Assembly: GCA_900548355.1 (NCBI GenBank) | Contig: URKR01000005.1 | Span: forward strand, 69,327-133,326 | Source: an uncultured Oscillospiraceae bacterium | GTDB taxonomy: Bacteria; Bacillota; Clostridia; Oscillospirales; Ruminococcaceae | DNA: 64,000 nucleotides | Direction of reading: 5' to 3' | Shown here: piece after piece, positions 51,451 to 59,562 of the stretch | Layout of the letters: each line of letters begins with the position of its first letter | Position numbering within the stretch: position 1 is the stretch's first letter | The notes under the pieces: model-generated | The model's input: the letters and a program-made list of their open reading frames with translations, nothing else | Database searches by the model: none | What the model was told of the DNA's origin: nothing | Translations under genes and position numbers: made by a program

Positions 51451-53016
51451 CTATGCGCCCAGCCGCAGCCGGGCCAGCTGCCGGCAGTGCAGATAAAGCG
51501 CTGCAGCCGTCACCAGCAAAGCGATGCAAAGAACGGGGTAGACATAACCTGCCGGCCAGACCAACAGGGCGGCTGCTGGCACGCCGACCATCACGGTGCC
51601 GCCCAGCAGTGTCACAAGTGTGGCGGCGCTTTGTTTGACAACCTGCACTTCGTTTTCCCAGTTCAAAAGGGGAAGATGCAGGTTGGCGCTCAGGCCCCAT
51701 ACGGCGCCCCACACCAGGTATAAACCTGAAACAGCTGCGTTCCATCCGGCGGTGGGGGTACCAGACAGCAGCAAACTGGCAATCATCCAGCAGGGGACAC
51801 CGACAGTCAGGTTCAGGAGAAGTTTGCTGTGAACATAATCGGCGGGGCGGATGGGCAAACTGCGCAGGAGGTCCCATTGCGGCCCATCCAGCGAGACAGA
51901 GCATGCCGAAGGCGGCGCCAGACAAACCAACCACCCCAGAGCAAGCGGCAGAAAGCTGGTACCCTCCGCCGGCAGGCCGAGCTGAGCAAACATCTGCGGC
52001 CCAACCAGCCGGTAACCGGCCGCCAACAGAACAAGCAGCAGATAGCCGACCAAGGTGTTGGTCAAGTAGATTCCGCAGCTGAGATATCGCTGCCATTCCC
52101 GACGGTAAAGCGCCGTCACTGGCCGGCCTGTGCGTTGCGGCAGCGCCGACGCAGCTCGTTTTGCACTGCCGGTGTGCAGGGCAGCGCAAAGCTTCGGATA
52201 ACGCGGGGCGGCCAATCCGAACAGCAGGACGGCAGGCAGAAGGGAGATAAGGCACAACGGCACCAGCCAAATGAACCGGCCCGCCAAAGCCCGGGTCAGC
52301 CAGTCTGCGGGTTGGTAAAGCGCAATGCACTGCAGCAGGACCGGTTCCAATAGGGACAGAAATTCCGCTTCGTCGGTTGGCATACCGATTGTGGTGCCGA
52401 AACAAAGAACCAGTACGAGCAAGGTGGCAATGAGCAGCAACAAACTGCCGATGATATTTCCGTGCCGCAGGCGGGAGGTACCGGCAAGAATGGCTGCCCC
52501 CAGCAAAGAGGCAAAACAGAGCGGAAGGAGCGGCAAAAGCAAAAGCCCCAGCAATGCGATGGGTACAGCAGCCAGCCCTATGCCGGCCTGTGAGATAAAC
52601 AGGCAAAAACTGGGCCCCAGCAACAGCGTGCAGCAGGCCAGATCCGTCAGGTACACGGTAAGAAAGCGGCTCAAAAGCAGCGCGGTGCGCGGCAGCGGCA
52701 GCGGAACTGTCTGCTGGCAGAACTGATCGCTGAACAGAAGGGAACCGGCACGGCTCACCTCAAACACGGTCAATGCCAGCGCGGCTGCGGTATACAGGCA
52801 GCCGGGCGCCAGGTCCCCAAACCCCAACCACTGCAGCCCATAGGCGATGGCGACGGCGTAAAACAGAAAGAACAGCGCAAGCACGGCGCCAAGAATTGCC
52901 ATCAGCAGCCAGCGGCGACGAAACTTGGGATCATGGCTGCAGCAAAATTCATTCCAACGCCCAAACCGGCGCCATTCAACCCTCAGCAGAATCCGGGTTG
53001 CCTGCAGCGTTCCCAT
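51451..53016 (-). CDS. ABC exporter permease (large, about 12 helices)
   Basis: 521 residues, with at least ten hydrophobic segments and a soluble N-terminal end (ATRILLRVEWRRFGRWNEFC). It overlaps the ATPase gene by 41 bp and has GGAGGTGG before ATG 53016, so the two are one transporter. The RRWLLMAILGAVLALFFLFY start of the membrane part and internal repeats (two halves each with PRTALLLSRFL / IRPADYVHSKLL) are typical of Firmicute drug or peptide exporters. The substrate is unknown; the SdpI neighbour points to toxin or signal peptide export. Confidence 0.85.
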   Translation of the reverse strand: MGTLQATRILLRVEWRRFGRWNEFCCSHDPKFRRRWLLMAILGAVLALFFLFYAVAIAYGLQWLGFGDLAPGCLYTAAALALTVFEVSRAGSLLFSDQFCQQTVPLPLPRTALLLSRFLTVYLTDLACCTLLLGPSFCLFISQAGIGLAAVPIALLGLLLLPLLPLCFASLLGAAILAGTSRLRHGNIIGSLLLLIATLLVLVLCFGTTIGMPTDEAEFLSLLEPVLLQCIALYQPADWLTRALAGRFIWLVPLCLISLLPAVLLFGLAAPRYPKLCAALHTGSAKRAASALPQRTGRPVTALYRREWQRYLSCGIYLTNTLVGYLLLVLLAAGYRLVGPQMFAQLGLPAEGTSFLPLALGWLVCLAPPSACSVSLDGPQWDLLRSLPIRPADYVHSKLLLNLTVGVPCWMIASLLLSGTPTAGWNAAVSGLYLVWGAVWGLSANLHLPLLNWENEVQVVKQSAATLVTLLGGTVMVGVPAAALLVWPAGYVYPVLCIALLVTAAALYLHCRQLARLRLGA

Positions 53017-53722
53017 CGCGTACCACCTCCAGGAAAATCTCTTCCAAACTGCGCCCGCCAGTCAGCAACTCTGTTTGGCCTGCGGCCACCAGCTGCCCGC
53101 GGCGCAGAATGGCGACTTTGTTGCAGATCTTTTCGGCTGTATCCAGCACATGGGTTGAGAAAAAGACAGCTGCTCCCGCTTCACATAGCCGGCGCATCGT
53201 TTGCTTGAGCTGCGCTACGGCTTCCGGGTCAAGGCCAACGAACGGTTCATCCAGAATCAGCAATTTGGGATTGTGCAACAGTGCCGCTGCGATCGCAAGC
53301 TTTTGTTTCATCCCGTGGGAGTACGTTGAGATCAGCGCGCCGAGTGCATCACGCAGGCCGAGCACGGAAGTCTCTTTCTCGATGCGCTCGCGGCGCAGCT
53401 CAGCCGGCACCGCAAACACATCAGCCACAAAGCGTAGATACTGCATGCCGGTCAGATAGGGGAAGAGCACCGGGTCATCCGGCAGATAAGCGAAGCTGCG
53501 CTTGCATTCCATCGGCTCTTGCTGGATGGAGTGTCCGTCAATCAGAATTCTGCCGCTCTCAAAATCAAGCAGGCCAACGGCAGCTTTGATGGTGGTGGTT
53601 TTTCCAGCGCCGTTGTGACCGATAAAGCCATATATATCCCCGGGCTCCACATGCAGGCACAGGTCCCGCACGGCCACTTTGCCACCGGGGTAGGTTTTTG
53701 TCAGATGTTCAATGCGAAGCAT
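52976..53722 (-). CDS. ABC transporter ATP-binding protein
   Basis: 248 residues. Walker A GHNGAGKTTT, signature STYSHGMKQKLAIA (SHGMKQK instead of LSGGQ), Walker B LLILDEPFVGLDP, and the STHVLD switch. The variant signature is usual for antimicrobial-peptide and exporter ATPases of Firmicutes. Pairs with the overlapping permease. Starts 10 bp behind the SdpI gene. Confidence 0.93.
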   Translation of the reverse strand: MLRIEHLTKTYPGGKVAVRDLCLHVEPGDIYGFIGHNGAGKTTTIKAAVGLLDFESGRILIDGHSIQQEPMECKRSFAYLPDDPVLFPYLTGMQYLRFVADVFAVPAELRRERIEKETSVLGLRDALGALISTYSHGMKQKLAIAAALLHNPKLLILDEPFVGLDPEAVAQLKQTMRRLCEAGAAVFFSTHVLDTAEKICNKVAILRRGQLVAAGQTELLTGGRSLEEIFLEVVRDGNAAGNPDSAEG

Positions 53723-53732
53723 ACGGTTTCCC

Positions 53733-54401
53733 TCACTTCATGATCCGTTTGTAAACAAGGAAGGAATACAGGAAAATCCACCCTGTGCCGCCCAGAAGGA
53801 CTATAAGCAGGAAGGTCAGAACCACGCCCTCTCCCAGCCATCCGGCCAGAAAACTGTTCAGAAGCAGGGCAATCCCCATGACAATGAAAGTGATCCCGCC
53901 CATGCGCTGGGTGCGTTCCCAATTGTGCGGATCTGCCAACGACCAGGGCGTTCGGCAGCCGAAAGTATAATTCTGTTTGATGCGCGGCATATAGTTGCCC
54001 AGCAGAATAAAGAAAAACCCAAGCCCCCCGCCGATCAACACCCCGACAAGGTTGCTGCCATCCGGGATGAAACCGAACGCGCTGAGCTCTGTCACCCAGC
54101 TGAACAGGCAGAAAAGCAGCGTGAAGCCAATCGTTGTACCGCGGTAAAGAGCGCCAAATTTTTCGAAGTTTTTGCCTTTGGGGTCAATATAGGGCAATGC
54201 GCCGAGCAGCAGCAGGATTCCAAGTGGCAGCGCGCCGAATGCAGCGGCACTCCACTTGGGGCCCCATCCGTCTATTTCACCGGCAAAATTCCAGTGTATG
54301 GGAACCTGCTCAGGCAAAAACGGCAGACAGACCAGATGCCCCAACAGATTCAATGTGCATAGGATTGCCAGGGCCAGAAACAACGGCTTATTCTGTTTCA
54401 T
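53733..54401 (-). CDS. SdpI family immunity-type membrane protein
   Basis: 222 residues with six membrane helices. The first part is DUF1648-like (PEQVPIHWNFAGEIDGWGPK), the second has the SdpI motif GNYMPRIKQNYTFGCRTPWSL and NWERTQRMGG. In Bacillus, SdpI gives immunity to the SdpC toxin and sequesters the repressor SdpR. ATG 54401 (AAAGGAGAGGG upstream) lies inside the end of the regulator gene, with which it overlaps by 14 bp. Confidence 0.9.
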   Translation of the reverse strand: MKQNKPLFLALAILCTLNLLGHLVCLPFLPEQVPIHWNFAGEIDGWGPKWSAAAFGALPLGILLLLGALPYIDPKGKNFEKFGALYRGTTIGFTLLFCLFSWVTELSAFGFIPDGSNLVGVLIGGGLGFFFILLGNYMPRIKQNYTFGCRTPWSLADPHNWERTQRMGGITFIVMGIALLLNSFLAGWLGEGVVLTFLLIVLLGGTGWIFLYSFLVYKRIMK

Positions 54402-54672
54402 CGTCACCCTCTCCTTTCACAAGGCCAAAATCGTAAAACCATTTCATCAGTTCCTGAAATACAGTCAGGTTCAGACCATAGACGATGTTCTGCCCGCGTC
54501 GCTCATCGGTAACAAGCCCGGCTGCCTTCAGGGTGTTCAGATGATGGCTGACCGAAGGCTTCGCCATGGAAAAATGGGCCGCAATTTCACCGGCCGTCAT
54601 CTCACCGTTGGATAATAGTTCCAGGATGCTTCGCCGGGTTGGATCAGCCAGAGCTTTGAATGCATCCCCCAT
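54388..54672 (-). CDS. ArsR family autorepressor (SdpR-like)
   Basis: 94 residues, winged helix. FKALADPTRRSILELL, the recognition region MAKPSVSHHLNTLKAAGLV, and RRGQNIVYGLN are typical of SdpR and related non-metal ArsR proteins; no metal-binding Cys is present. A perfect dyad just past its promoter is the probable operator. AGAAGGAGG precedes the ATG. Confidence 0.92.
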   Translation of the reverse strand: MGDAFKALADPTRRSILELLSNGEMTAGEIAAHFSMAKPSVSHHLNTLKAAGLVTDERRGQNIVYGLNLTVFQELMKWFYDFGLVKGEGDDETE

Positions 54673-54804
54673 AAGAAACCTCCTTCTATTGAATTGGATT
54701 TGCAGACGATTGCCCTATGCGCTTGGACAACCTCCATTTTCCTGTGCCGTTTTTCATCGCCAAGCAGCCTGCGGTACAGAAAACAGGAATTGCAATGCAT
54801 GAGA

Positions 54805-54826
54805 TAATTAGATAACAATCTAATTA
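54805..54826. promoter_or_regulatory. Palindromic operator of the sdpR-like operon
   Basis: TAATTAGAT-AACA-ATCTAATTA, 9-bp arms. It covers about +4 to +25 of the transcript from the promoter at 54837-54865, the right place to block transcription. Confidence 0.75.
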
Positions 54827-54836
54827 ACTTGCGTGC

Positions 54837-54865
54837 AGTATAGCATACACACTATTGTTTGTCAA
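54837..54865 (-). promoter_or_regulatory. Promoter of the sdpR-sdpI-ABC operon
   Basis: On the minus strand TTGACA (54865-54860), 17-bp spacer, TATACT (54842-54837); nearly consensus. Confidence 0.9.
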
Positions 54866-54869
54866 CTGC

Positions 54870-54901
54870 AAAAAAACGCCCTGCGGGCTGGCCGCAAGGC
54901 G
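54870..54901 (-). terminator. Terminator of the trigger-factor-like gene
   Basis: On the minus strand CGCCTTGCGG pairs with CCGCAGGGCG, then seven T. Confidence 0.88.
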
Positions 54902-54918
54902 TAGGAAAGCAACAGGGA

Positions 54919-56097
54919 TCAGGCGTTTGCCTGCTCAATCATATGGTTCATAACCAGATCATTGAGAGTGGTCATTTTCAGGTAGTTTGCACCATAGCTC
55001 TCGATATAGCTGGAGGAATCTGTCGTGCCGAACTGGTTCGAAAACTCACTTTCCAGCGTGGCGTCGTCGCAAACAATGCCGTAGTGCTCAGCCATTGCCT
55101 GCATAATCAACATCTGGCGTGCCGAACCCTGGATGTTGGCGGTCAGGTAGGTCAGGTAGGTTTCTGCATCGGGGATGCCGCTTGCAGCCAGGAAGTCGTT
55201 GAGCGACATGCCGGACATCTGGGCATAGGCATAGGGCTGCTGAAGGTACAGATCCTCAAAATAGGAGGTGACTTCTTCCGGCAGATCTTCGCTGATGGTC
55301 AACTGATCGTTGAGCTGGGTGTAAATTTCGTTGGCCTGCTGCTCAAACAACAAGATGCCTTCGACATAGCTGCGCAGTCCTTCCACACTGGTAATTCCCA
55401 GCTGGGTATTGAGGTTGCTTGTCACCCAGTCATCTGTCAGTTCCGGCAGGGAAGTTTCAGCAATATAATTGAGCGTAGTTTCAAACACGGCTTCCTTGCC
55501 GTTGAGCTCTTCATTGCCGTAATCTTCCGGGAAGGTAACAGTTACATCAAAGGTTTCGCCCGGCATATGGCCAACAATCTGCTCTTCAAAATTGTCAATG
55601 AAACGACCGCTGCCAAGTGTCAGGCTATCGCCGGTGGCGCTGCCGCCGTCAAACGCGACACCGTCGATGGTGCCGGTATAGTCGATGTTGACGGTGTCGC
55701 CGTCCGCCGCAGCGCGGTCGGTAACCTGGGTCTCTTCCGCAAAGCCGGCCAGGACATTTGAATCGATATATTCATCAATGTCCGTCTGTGAAACCGTGTT
55801 GGCCTCATCTGAAAGGGTCAGGCTCAGATCGGCAGGCACTGTGACATAATCATCGATGTTCAGCCCGGCCACATAGCCGTTGTCATCAAACAGGCTGCTA
55901 TAATCAAAGTTGGCCAGATAGGCATAGGGGTCGGCTGTTTCCGCCGTCTCGGCAGAGGAAGCGGTTGTTTCCGGTGTTGCGGTGGGGGCGGTTTCGGCAG
56001 TGGCGGTGCTGCTGGCAGTGGCGCCGCAGCCGGCCAACCCCAGGGCCAGGCAAGCAGCCAGCAAACCGGCGGCGCGGGTCAGATTTTTGTGTTTCAT
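54919..56097 (-). CDS. Trigger-factor-like peptidyl-prolyl isomerase lipoprotein
   Basis: 392 residues. Lipoprotein signal with lipobox LAGC (Cys 24), a long Thr/Ala/Ser/Glu linker, an FKBP domain (DGDTVNIDYTGTIDGVAFDGG, then FPEDYG), and a C-terminal helical domain like that of trigger factor. It therefore acts outside the membrane, unlike cytoplasmic trigger factor, as a folding helper for exported proteins. AGGAGAGACCC precedes ATG 56097. Single-gene transcript. Confidence 0.9.
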   Translation of the reverse strand: MKHKNLTRAAGLLAACLALGLAGCGATASSTATAETAPTATPETTASSAETAETADPYAYLANFDYSSLFDDNGYVAGLNIDDYVTVPADLSLTLSDEANTVSQTDIDEYIDSNVLAGFAEETQVTDRAAADGDTVNIDYTGTIDGVAFDGGSATGDSLTLGSGRFIDNFEEQIVGHMPGETFDVTVTFPEDYGNEELNGKEAVFETTLNYIAETSLPELTDDWVTSNLNTQLGITSVEGLRSYVEGILLFEQQANEIYTQLNDQLTISEDLPEEVTSYFEDLYLQQPYAYAQMSGMSLNDFLAASGIPDAETYLTYLTANIQGSARQMLIMQAMAEHYGIVCDDATLESEFSNQFGTTDSSSYIESYGANYLKMTTLNDLVMNHMIEQANA

Positions 56098-56244
56098 GGG
56101 TCTCTCCTGTCTTTTTCTGCAAAGGCCGGCAAAGGTCAAACCACCGGCTGCAATGCGTGATACTTTCCCATTATACATCTTTTCCGAAAAAAGTACAGCA
56201 TTTTGTTCACAAAAGCTGTGGTCCGTCCTTGTGCCGTGCGGCGG

Positions 56245-56392
56245 TACCATTCTTTTGCACTTCATGGTATAATAGCCGCAAACGCGGCTATTATACTGCT
56301 TTTGCGCAACGGCTCGCCGTTCTGGCTGCGCCAGCCCGGCAACCGCCTCTGGATGCGCAATTATACCATTCCGCTTCGCTTCATGGTATAAT
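56245..56392. repeat. Twin promoter repeat with foldable core
   Basis: Two 29-bp copies (56245-56273 and 56364-56392), 24 of 29 bases alike, share TACCATTC-N7-CTTCATGGTATAAT; each has a TACCAT-N13-ATGGTA dyad and an extended -10 (TGGTATAAT). Copy 1 runs into a perfect 13-bp inverted repeat (56267-56279 with 56284-56296). Between them TTGCGCA (56302) pairs with TGCGCAA (56354) and encloses hairpins ACGG-CTCG-CCGT and CTGGC-TGC-GCCAG. Confidence 0.7.
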
Positions 56393-56428
56393 ACAGCCGA
56401 GCAGGAAATTGGAAAGGAAGTACGCAAT

Positions 56429-56650
56429 ATGACCGAAAGTAAAATTGCCCGCATCAATGCCCTGGCGCACAAAGCCAAGCATTCCCCGTTGACAGAGGAG
56501 GAAAAAATCGAACAGGCCGCCCTGCGCAAGGAGTTTCTGGCCGATGTGCGCGCTTCCCTACAGGAACAGCTGGCGCACACAGTTGTGGTAGAGCCGGACG
56601 GCAGCCGGCACCCCCTGCTGAAAAACGGCGGAAAAACCGATACATTGTGA
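56429..56650 (+). CDS. DUF896 (YnzC family) protein
   Basis: 73 residues. RINALAHKAKHSPLTEEEKIEQAALRKEFL is the DUF896 pattern: two N-terminal helices, then a charged tail. Bacillus YnzC is encoded next to an SOS-inhibitor gene, but its function is not settled. GGAAAGGAAG precedes ATG 56429. The twin promoter repeat lies just upstream and its second copy would start transcription about 30 bp before the gene. Confidence 0.9.
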   Translation: MTESKIARINALAHKAKHSPLTEEEKIEQAALRKEFLADVRASLQEQLAHTVVVEPDGSRHPLLKNGGKTDTL

Positions 56651-56681
56651 TAAAACATCGAAAAATCGCCCCCGCACCGCA

Positions 56682-56710
56682 TTGCAATTTCAGGGCGGGT
56701 CTGGTATAAT
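56682..56710 (+). promoter_or_regulatory. Promoter of purA
   Basis: TTGCAA (56682-56687), 17-bp spacer, TATAAT (56705-56710), with an upstream TG. The leader of about 155 nt holds a tandem 14-bp repeat (ATAACGGCGGACCG at 56802 and 56816). No purine riboswitch core was seen. Confidence 0.82.
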
Positions 56711-56871
56711 GGCCCTGGCGGCGTATCCCGGTTTGAACAAATCGGCCTGCCGGCCTTTGAAAGGGCATGTGTGAAGGGCTGTTTTTTTGCATCTGCACTT
56801 TATAACGGCGGACCGATAACGGCGGACCGGGCGGAAAAGGCTGTACATGTATACCAAAGCGAGGTAATAAA

Positions 56872-58164
56872 ATGCTGACTGCAATCACAGGTATCAACTG
56901 GGGCGACGAAGGCAAAGGCCGGATGGTCGACCTGCTCAGCCAGGACTATGACATCGTAGCCCGCTACCAGGGCGGCGACAATGCCGGCCACACTGTCAAG
57001 AACGAACGCGGCAAGTTTGTGCTGAACCTGATCCCCTCGGGCATCCTTCGCCCGGAAGTTGTCTGCGTTATGGGCGGGGGGATGGTCATCGATCCTGCGC
57101 ATCTTGAAAAGGAGATTGCCTCTTTGCGTGAGCAGGGGATTGAGATCAGCCCGGCAAACCTGAAAATTTCCGACCGCGCCACCATCACGATGCCTTTCCA
57201 TGTGGAGGAAGACGGCCTGGAGGAAGCCCGCCTTGCCAAGACAGGCGCCCAGTTTGGTTCGACCAAGCGCGGGATTGCGTATACCTATGGCGATAAATTC
57301 ATGAAAAAGACGCTGCGCATGGGTGACCTTGTCCATATGGATGCCGGTGTGCGCAAACGGTTGGAAACGATTGTTGAATCCAAAAATTTGACGATGGAGC
57401 GCATCTATGGCCAGGACCCGGTCAGCGTGGACCAAATGTGGGCCTGGTGTGAGCACTACGCCGATCAGTTCCGCGATTACATCTGCGATGTAGGCGACTA
57501 TCTGACCAAGGCCGATGAAGCAGGCAAGAAAATCATGTTTGAAGCCCAGCTTGGAGCACTGCGCGATATCGATTACGGCATCTATCCGTATACATCAAGC
57601 TCCAATACAATCAGCGCCTACGCGCCGATTGGTGCCGGCATTCCTGGCCGCAAGCTTGATCTTTCGATCGGCATCATGAAGGCATATTCCTCCTGCGTCG
57701 GCGAAGGACCTTTCACAGCTGAATTGGCCATGAGCGAAGAGGAAAAGGACGTCCTACGTGAACACGGCCATGAATATGGCGCTGCCACCGGCCGCCCGCG
57801 CCGTGTCGGCCCCTTTGATGTGGTTGCAAGCCGTTATGGCGTGCAGTGCCAGGGCTGTGATGAACTGGCACTGACGTTGCTGGATGTGTTGGACTACATG
57901 CAGACCATTCCGGTGGTAGAAGCTTACCGTCTGGCCGATGGCAGCATCACCGACCGTTTCCCGACTGGCAAAACCCTGGATGACGCCCAGCCTGTCCTGA
58001 AGGAGATGCCGGGCTGGCATTGCGATATTTCGGGTGTACGCAAGTATGAAGACCTGCCCGAGCAGACCCGCGCGTATGTAGAGTATCTCGAGAAAGCGGT
58101 TGGCTGCCGGATTCGCTACATTTCAGTCGGACCGGAACGCGAAGCCTGCATTGTGCGTGATTGA
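56872..58164 (+). CDS. purA: Adenylosuccinate synthetase
   Basis: 430 residues. It joins IMP and aspartate with GTP in AMP synthesis. GINWGDEGKGRMVD (P-loop), RYQGGDNAGHTV, and the QFGSTKRGIAYTYGDK region are clear. The usual first motif reads QWGDEGKG; here it is NWGDEGKG. GAGGTAATAAA precedes ATG 56872. Single gene with its own promoter. Confidence 0.95.
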   Translation: MLTAITGINWGDEGKGRMVDLLSQDYDIVARYQGGDNAGHTVKNERGKFVLNLIPSGILRPEVVCVMGGGMVIDPAHLEKEIASLREQGIEISPANLKISDRATITMPFHVEEDGLEEARLAKTGAQFGSTKRGIAYTYGDKFMKKTLRMGDLVHMDAGVRKRLETIVESKNLTMERIYGQDPVSVDQMWAWCEHYADQFRDYICDVGDYLTKADEAGKKIMFEAQLGALRDIDYGIYPYTSSSNTISAYAPIGAGIPGRKLDLSIGIMKAYSSCVGEGPFTAELAMSEEEKDVLREHGHEYGAATGRPRRVGPFDVVASRYGVQCQGCDELALTLLDVLDYMQTIPVVEAYRLADGSITDRFPTGKTLDDAQPVLKEMPGWHCDISGVRKYEDLPEQTRAYVEYLEKAVGCRIRYISVGPEREACIVRD

Positions 58165-58271
58165 TACAGTACCGATTGAAAAACACTTTGGCAGCGGATT
58201 GCGGCCCCCCGGCGGGGCGGCGCCGCTGCTTTTTGAAACTGCCGTGTTGAAACGGAAGAGGGAACGCATGC

Positions 58272-59528
58272 ATGACACATTGGTTACTGCGCCTGTTTGT
58301 CAAAAATTCTGACCGCACCCAGGACCCCGGTGTCCGGGCTGCCTATGCAAACCTTGCCTGCGTGGCGGGGATTCTGTGCAATGTGCTGCTGTTTGCCGGC
58401 AAGTTTATTGTGGGAACCTTGTTCGGAAGCGTAGCGATTGCGGCCGATGCTATGAACAACCTGTCCGATGCAAGTTCGAACATTGTCAGCCTGGTCGGCT
58501 TCCGCCTGGGGGCGCGCCCGGCTGACGAAAAGCATCCGTACGGCCATGCCAGATATGAATACCTGGCCGGTCTGGTAGTATCGGTGATGATCCTGGTAAT
58601 CGGGGTCGAACTGTTCAAAGAAAGCTTTGAAAAATTGCTGCACCCCACACAGGTCAATTTCGGCTGGCTGTCGGCAGTGGTACTGCTGGCCTCAATCGCC
58701 CTGAAGCTTTGGCTGTCGGCGTTCAACCGCACAATCGGCAAGGCCATCCACTCCGAAACCTTGCTTGCCACAGCGGCCGATGCCCGCAACGATGTGCTGT
58801 CCACATCCGCTGTGCTGATCGCCTCGCTGGCAGCCCGCCTCACCGGGATCAACCGGCTGGACGGCGCAGCTGGTTTAGCGGTGGCTGTTTTTATCCTGTA
58901 CAGCGGTTTTGGGCTTGTACGGGATACGCTTGATCCGATCCTTGGCGCAGCGCCGGACCCGGCGCTGATTGATCGTATCGAGCGCAAGGTACTCAGCTAC
59001 CCGGGCGTGCTTGGCATTCATGATTTGATGCTGCACGATTACGGTCCCGGCAACCGGCTGGCAAGCTTCCATGTTGAGATGCCGGCCGACGCCGATGTGC
59101 TGGCCAGCCACGACACGATTGATACGATTGAGAAGGATCTTCTGCGTGAGGAAGGCCTTATCACAACCATTCACTACGATCCCGTCGTGGCAGATGACCC
59201 ACATGCCAATGAAGTGCGTGCCTTTGTGGAGCAAAAGGCTGCTGAACTGGAACCGTTGGCCGCGGTGCACGACCTGCGGATTGTGCCGGGCCCAACCCAT
59301 ACAAACGTCGTGTTTGAGTGCGCCGTGCCGCCAGAATTTTTGACGGCGAAAGACCACCGCGCAGCCCGGCTCAGCACGGAACTTCGGGAAGCGGTGCGAA
59401 ATCGCTGGCCCGATCATTTCTGCGTAATCCGGGTGGAATCAAACTATGGCGCCGCCCCGCACCACACTTTTGCGGGACAGCCTGAAGGGCCTGCTGCCCC
59501 GGCTTCTGCCCGGCAAACCCGAACCTGA
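58272..59528 (+). CDS. Cation diffusion facilitator transporter
   Basis: 418 residues. Six membrane helices with the metal-site motifs AIAADAMNNLSDASSN (helix II), HPYGHARYEYLAG, and ATAADARNDVLSTSAV (helix V), and a C-terminal cytoplasmic domain longer than usual (about 200 residues), with a second globular part. It exchanges protons for Zn, Mn or Fe. The DxxxD and DxxxN sites with N in helix II and D in helix V point away from a pure Zn exporter; manganese is possible. Start ATG 58272 has GAGGGAACG upstream. Confidence 0.9.
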   Translation: MTHWLLRLFVKNSDRTQDPGVRAAYANLACVAGILCNVLLFAGKFIVGTLFGSVAIAADAMNNLSDASSNIVSLVGFRLGARPADEKHPYGHARYEYLAGLVVSVMILVIGVELFKESFEKLLHPTQVNFGWLSAVVLLASIALKLWLSAFNRTIGKAIHSETLLATAADARNDVLSTSAVLIASLAARLTGINRLDGAAGLAVAVFILYSGFGLVRDTLDPILGAAPDPALIDRIERKVLSYPGVLGIHDLMLHDYGPGNRLASFHVEMPADADVLASHDTIDTIEKDLLREEGLITTIHYDPVVADDPHANEVRAFVEQKAAELEPLAAVHDLRIVPGPTHTNVVFECAVPPEFLTAKDHRAARLSTELREAVRNRWPDHFCVIRVESNYGAAPHHTFAGQPEGPAAPASARQTRT

Positions 59529-59562
59529 GCCCCATACCCCAAAATAAGGAGAGGAAACGATT

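Noticed and set aside
56717-56871. Purine or PreQ1 riboswitch in the purA leader
   Set aside because: No conserved core of these families; only a tandem repeat and weak hairpins.
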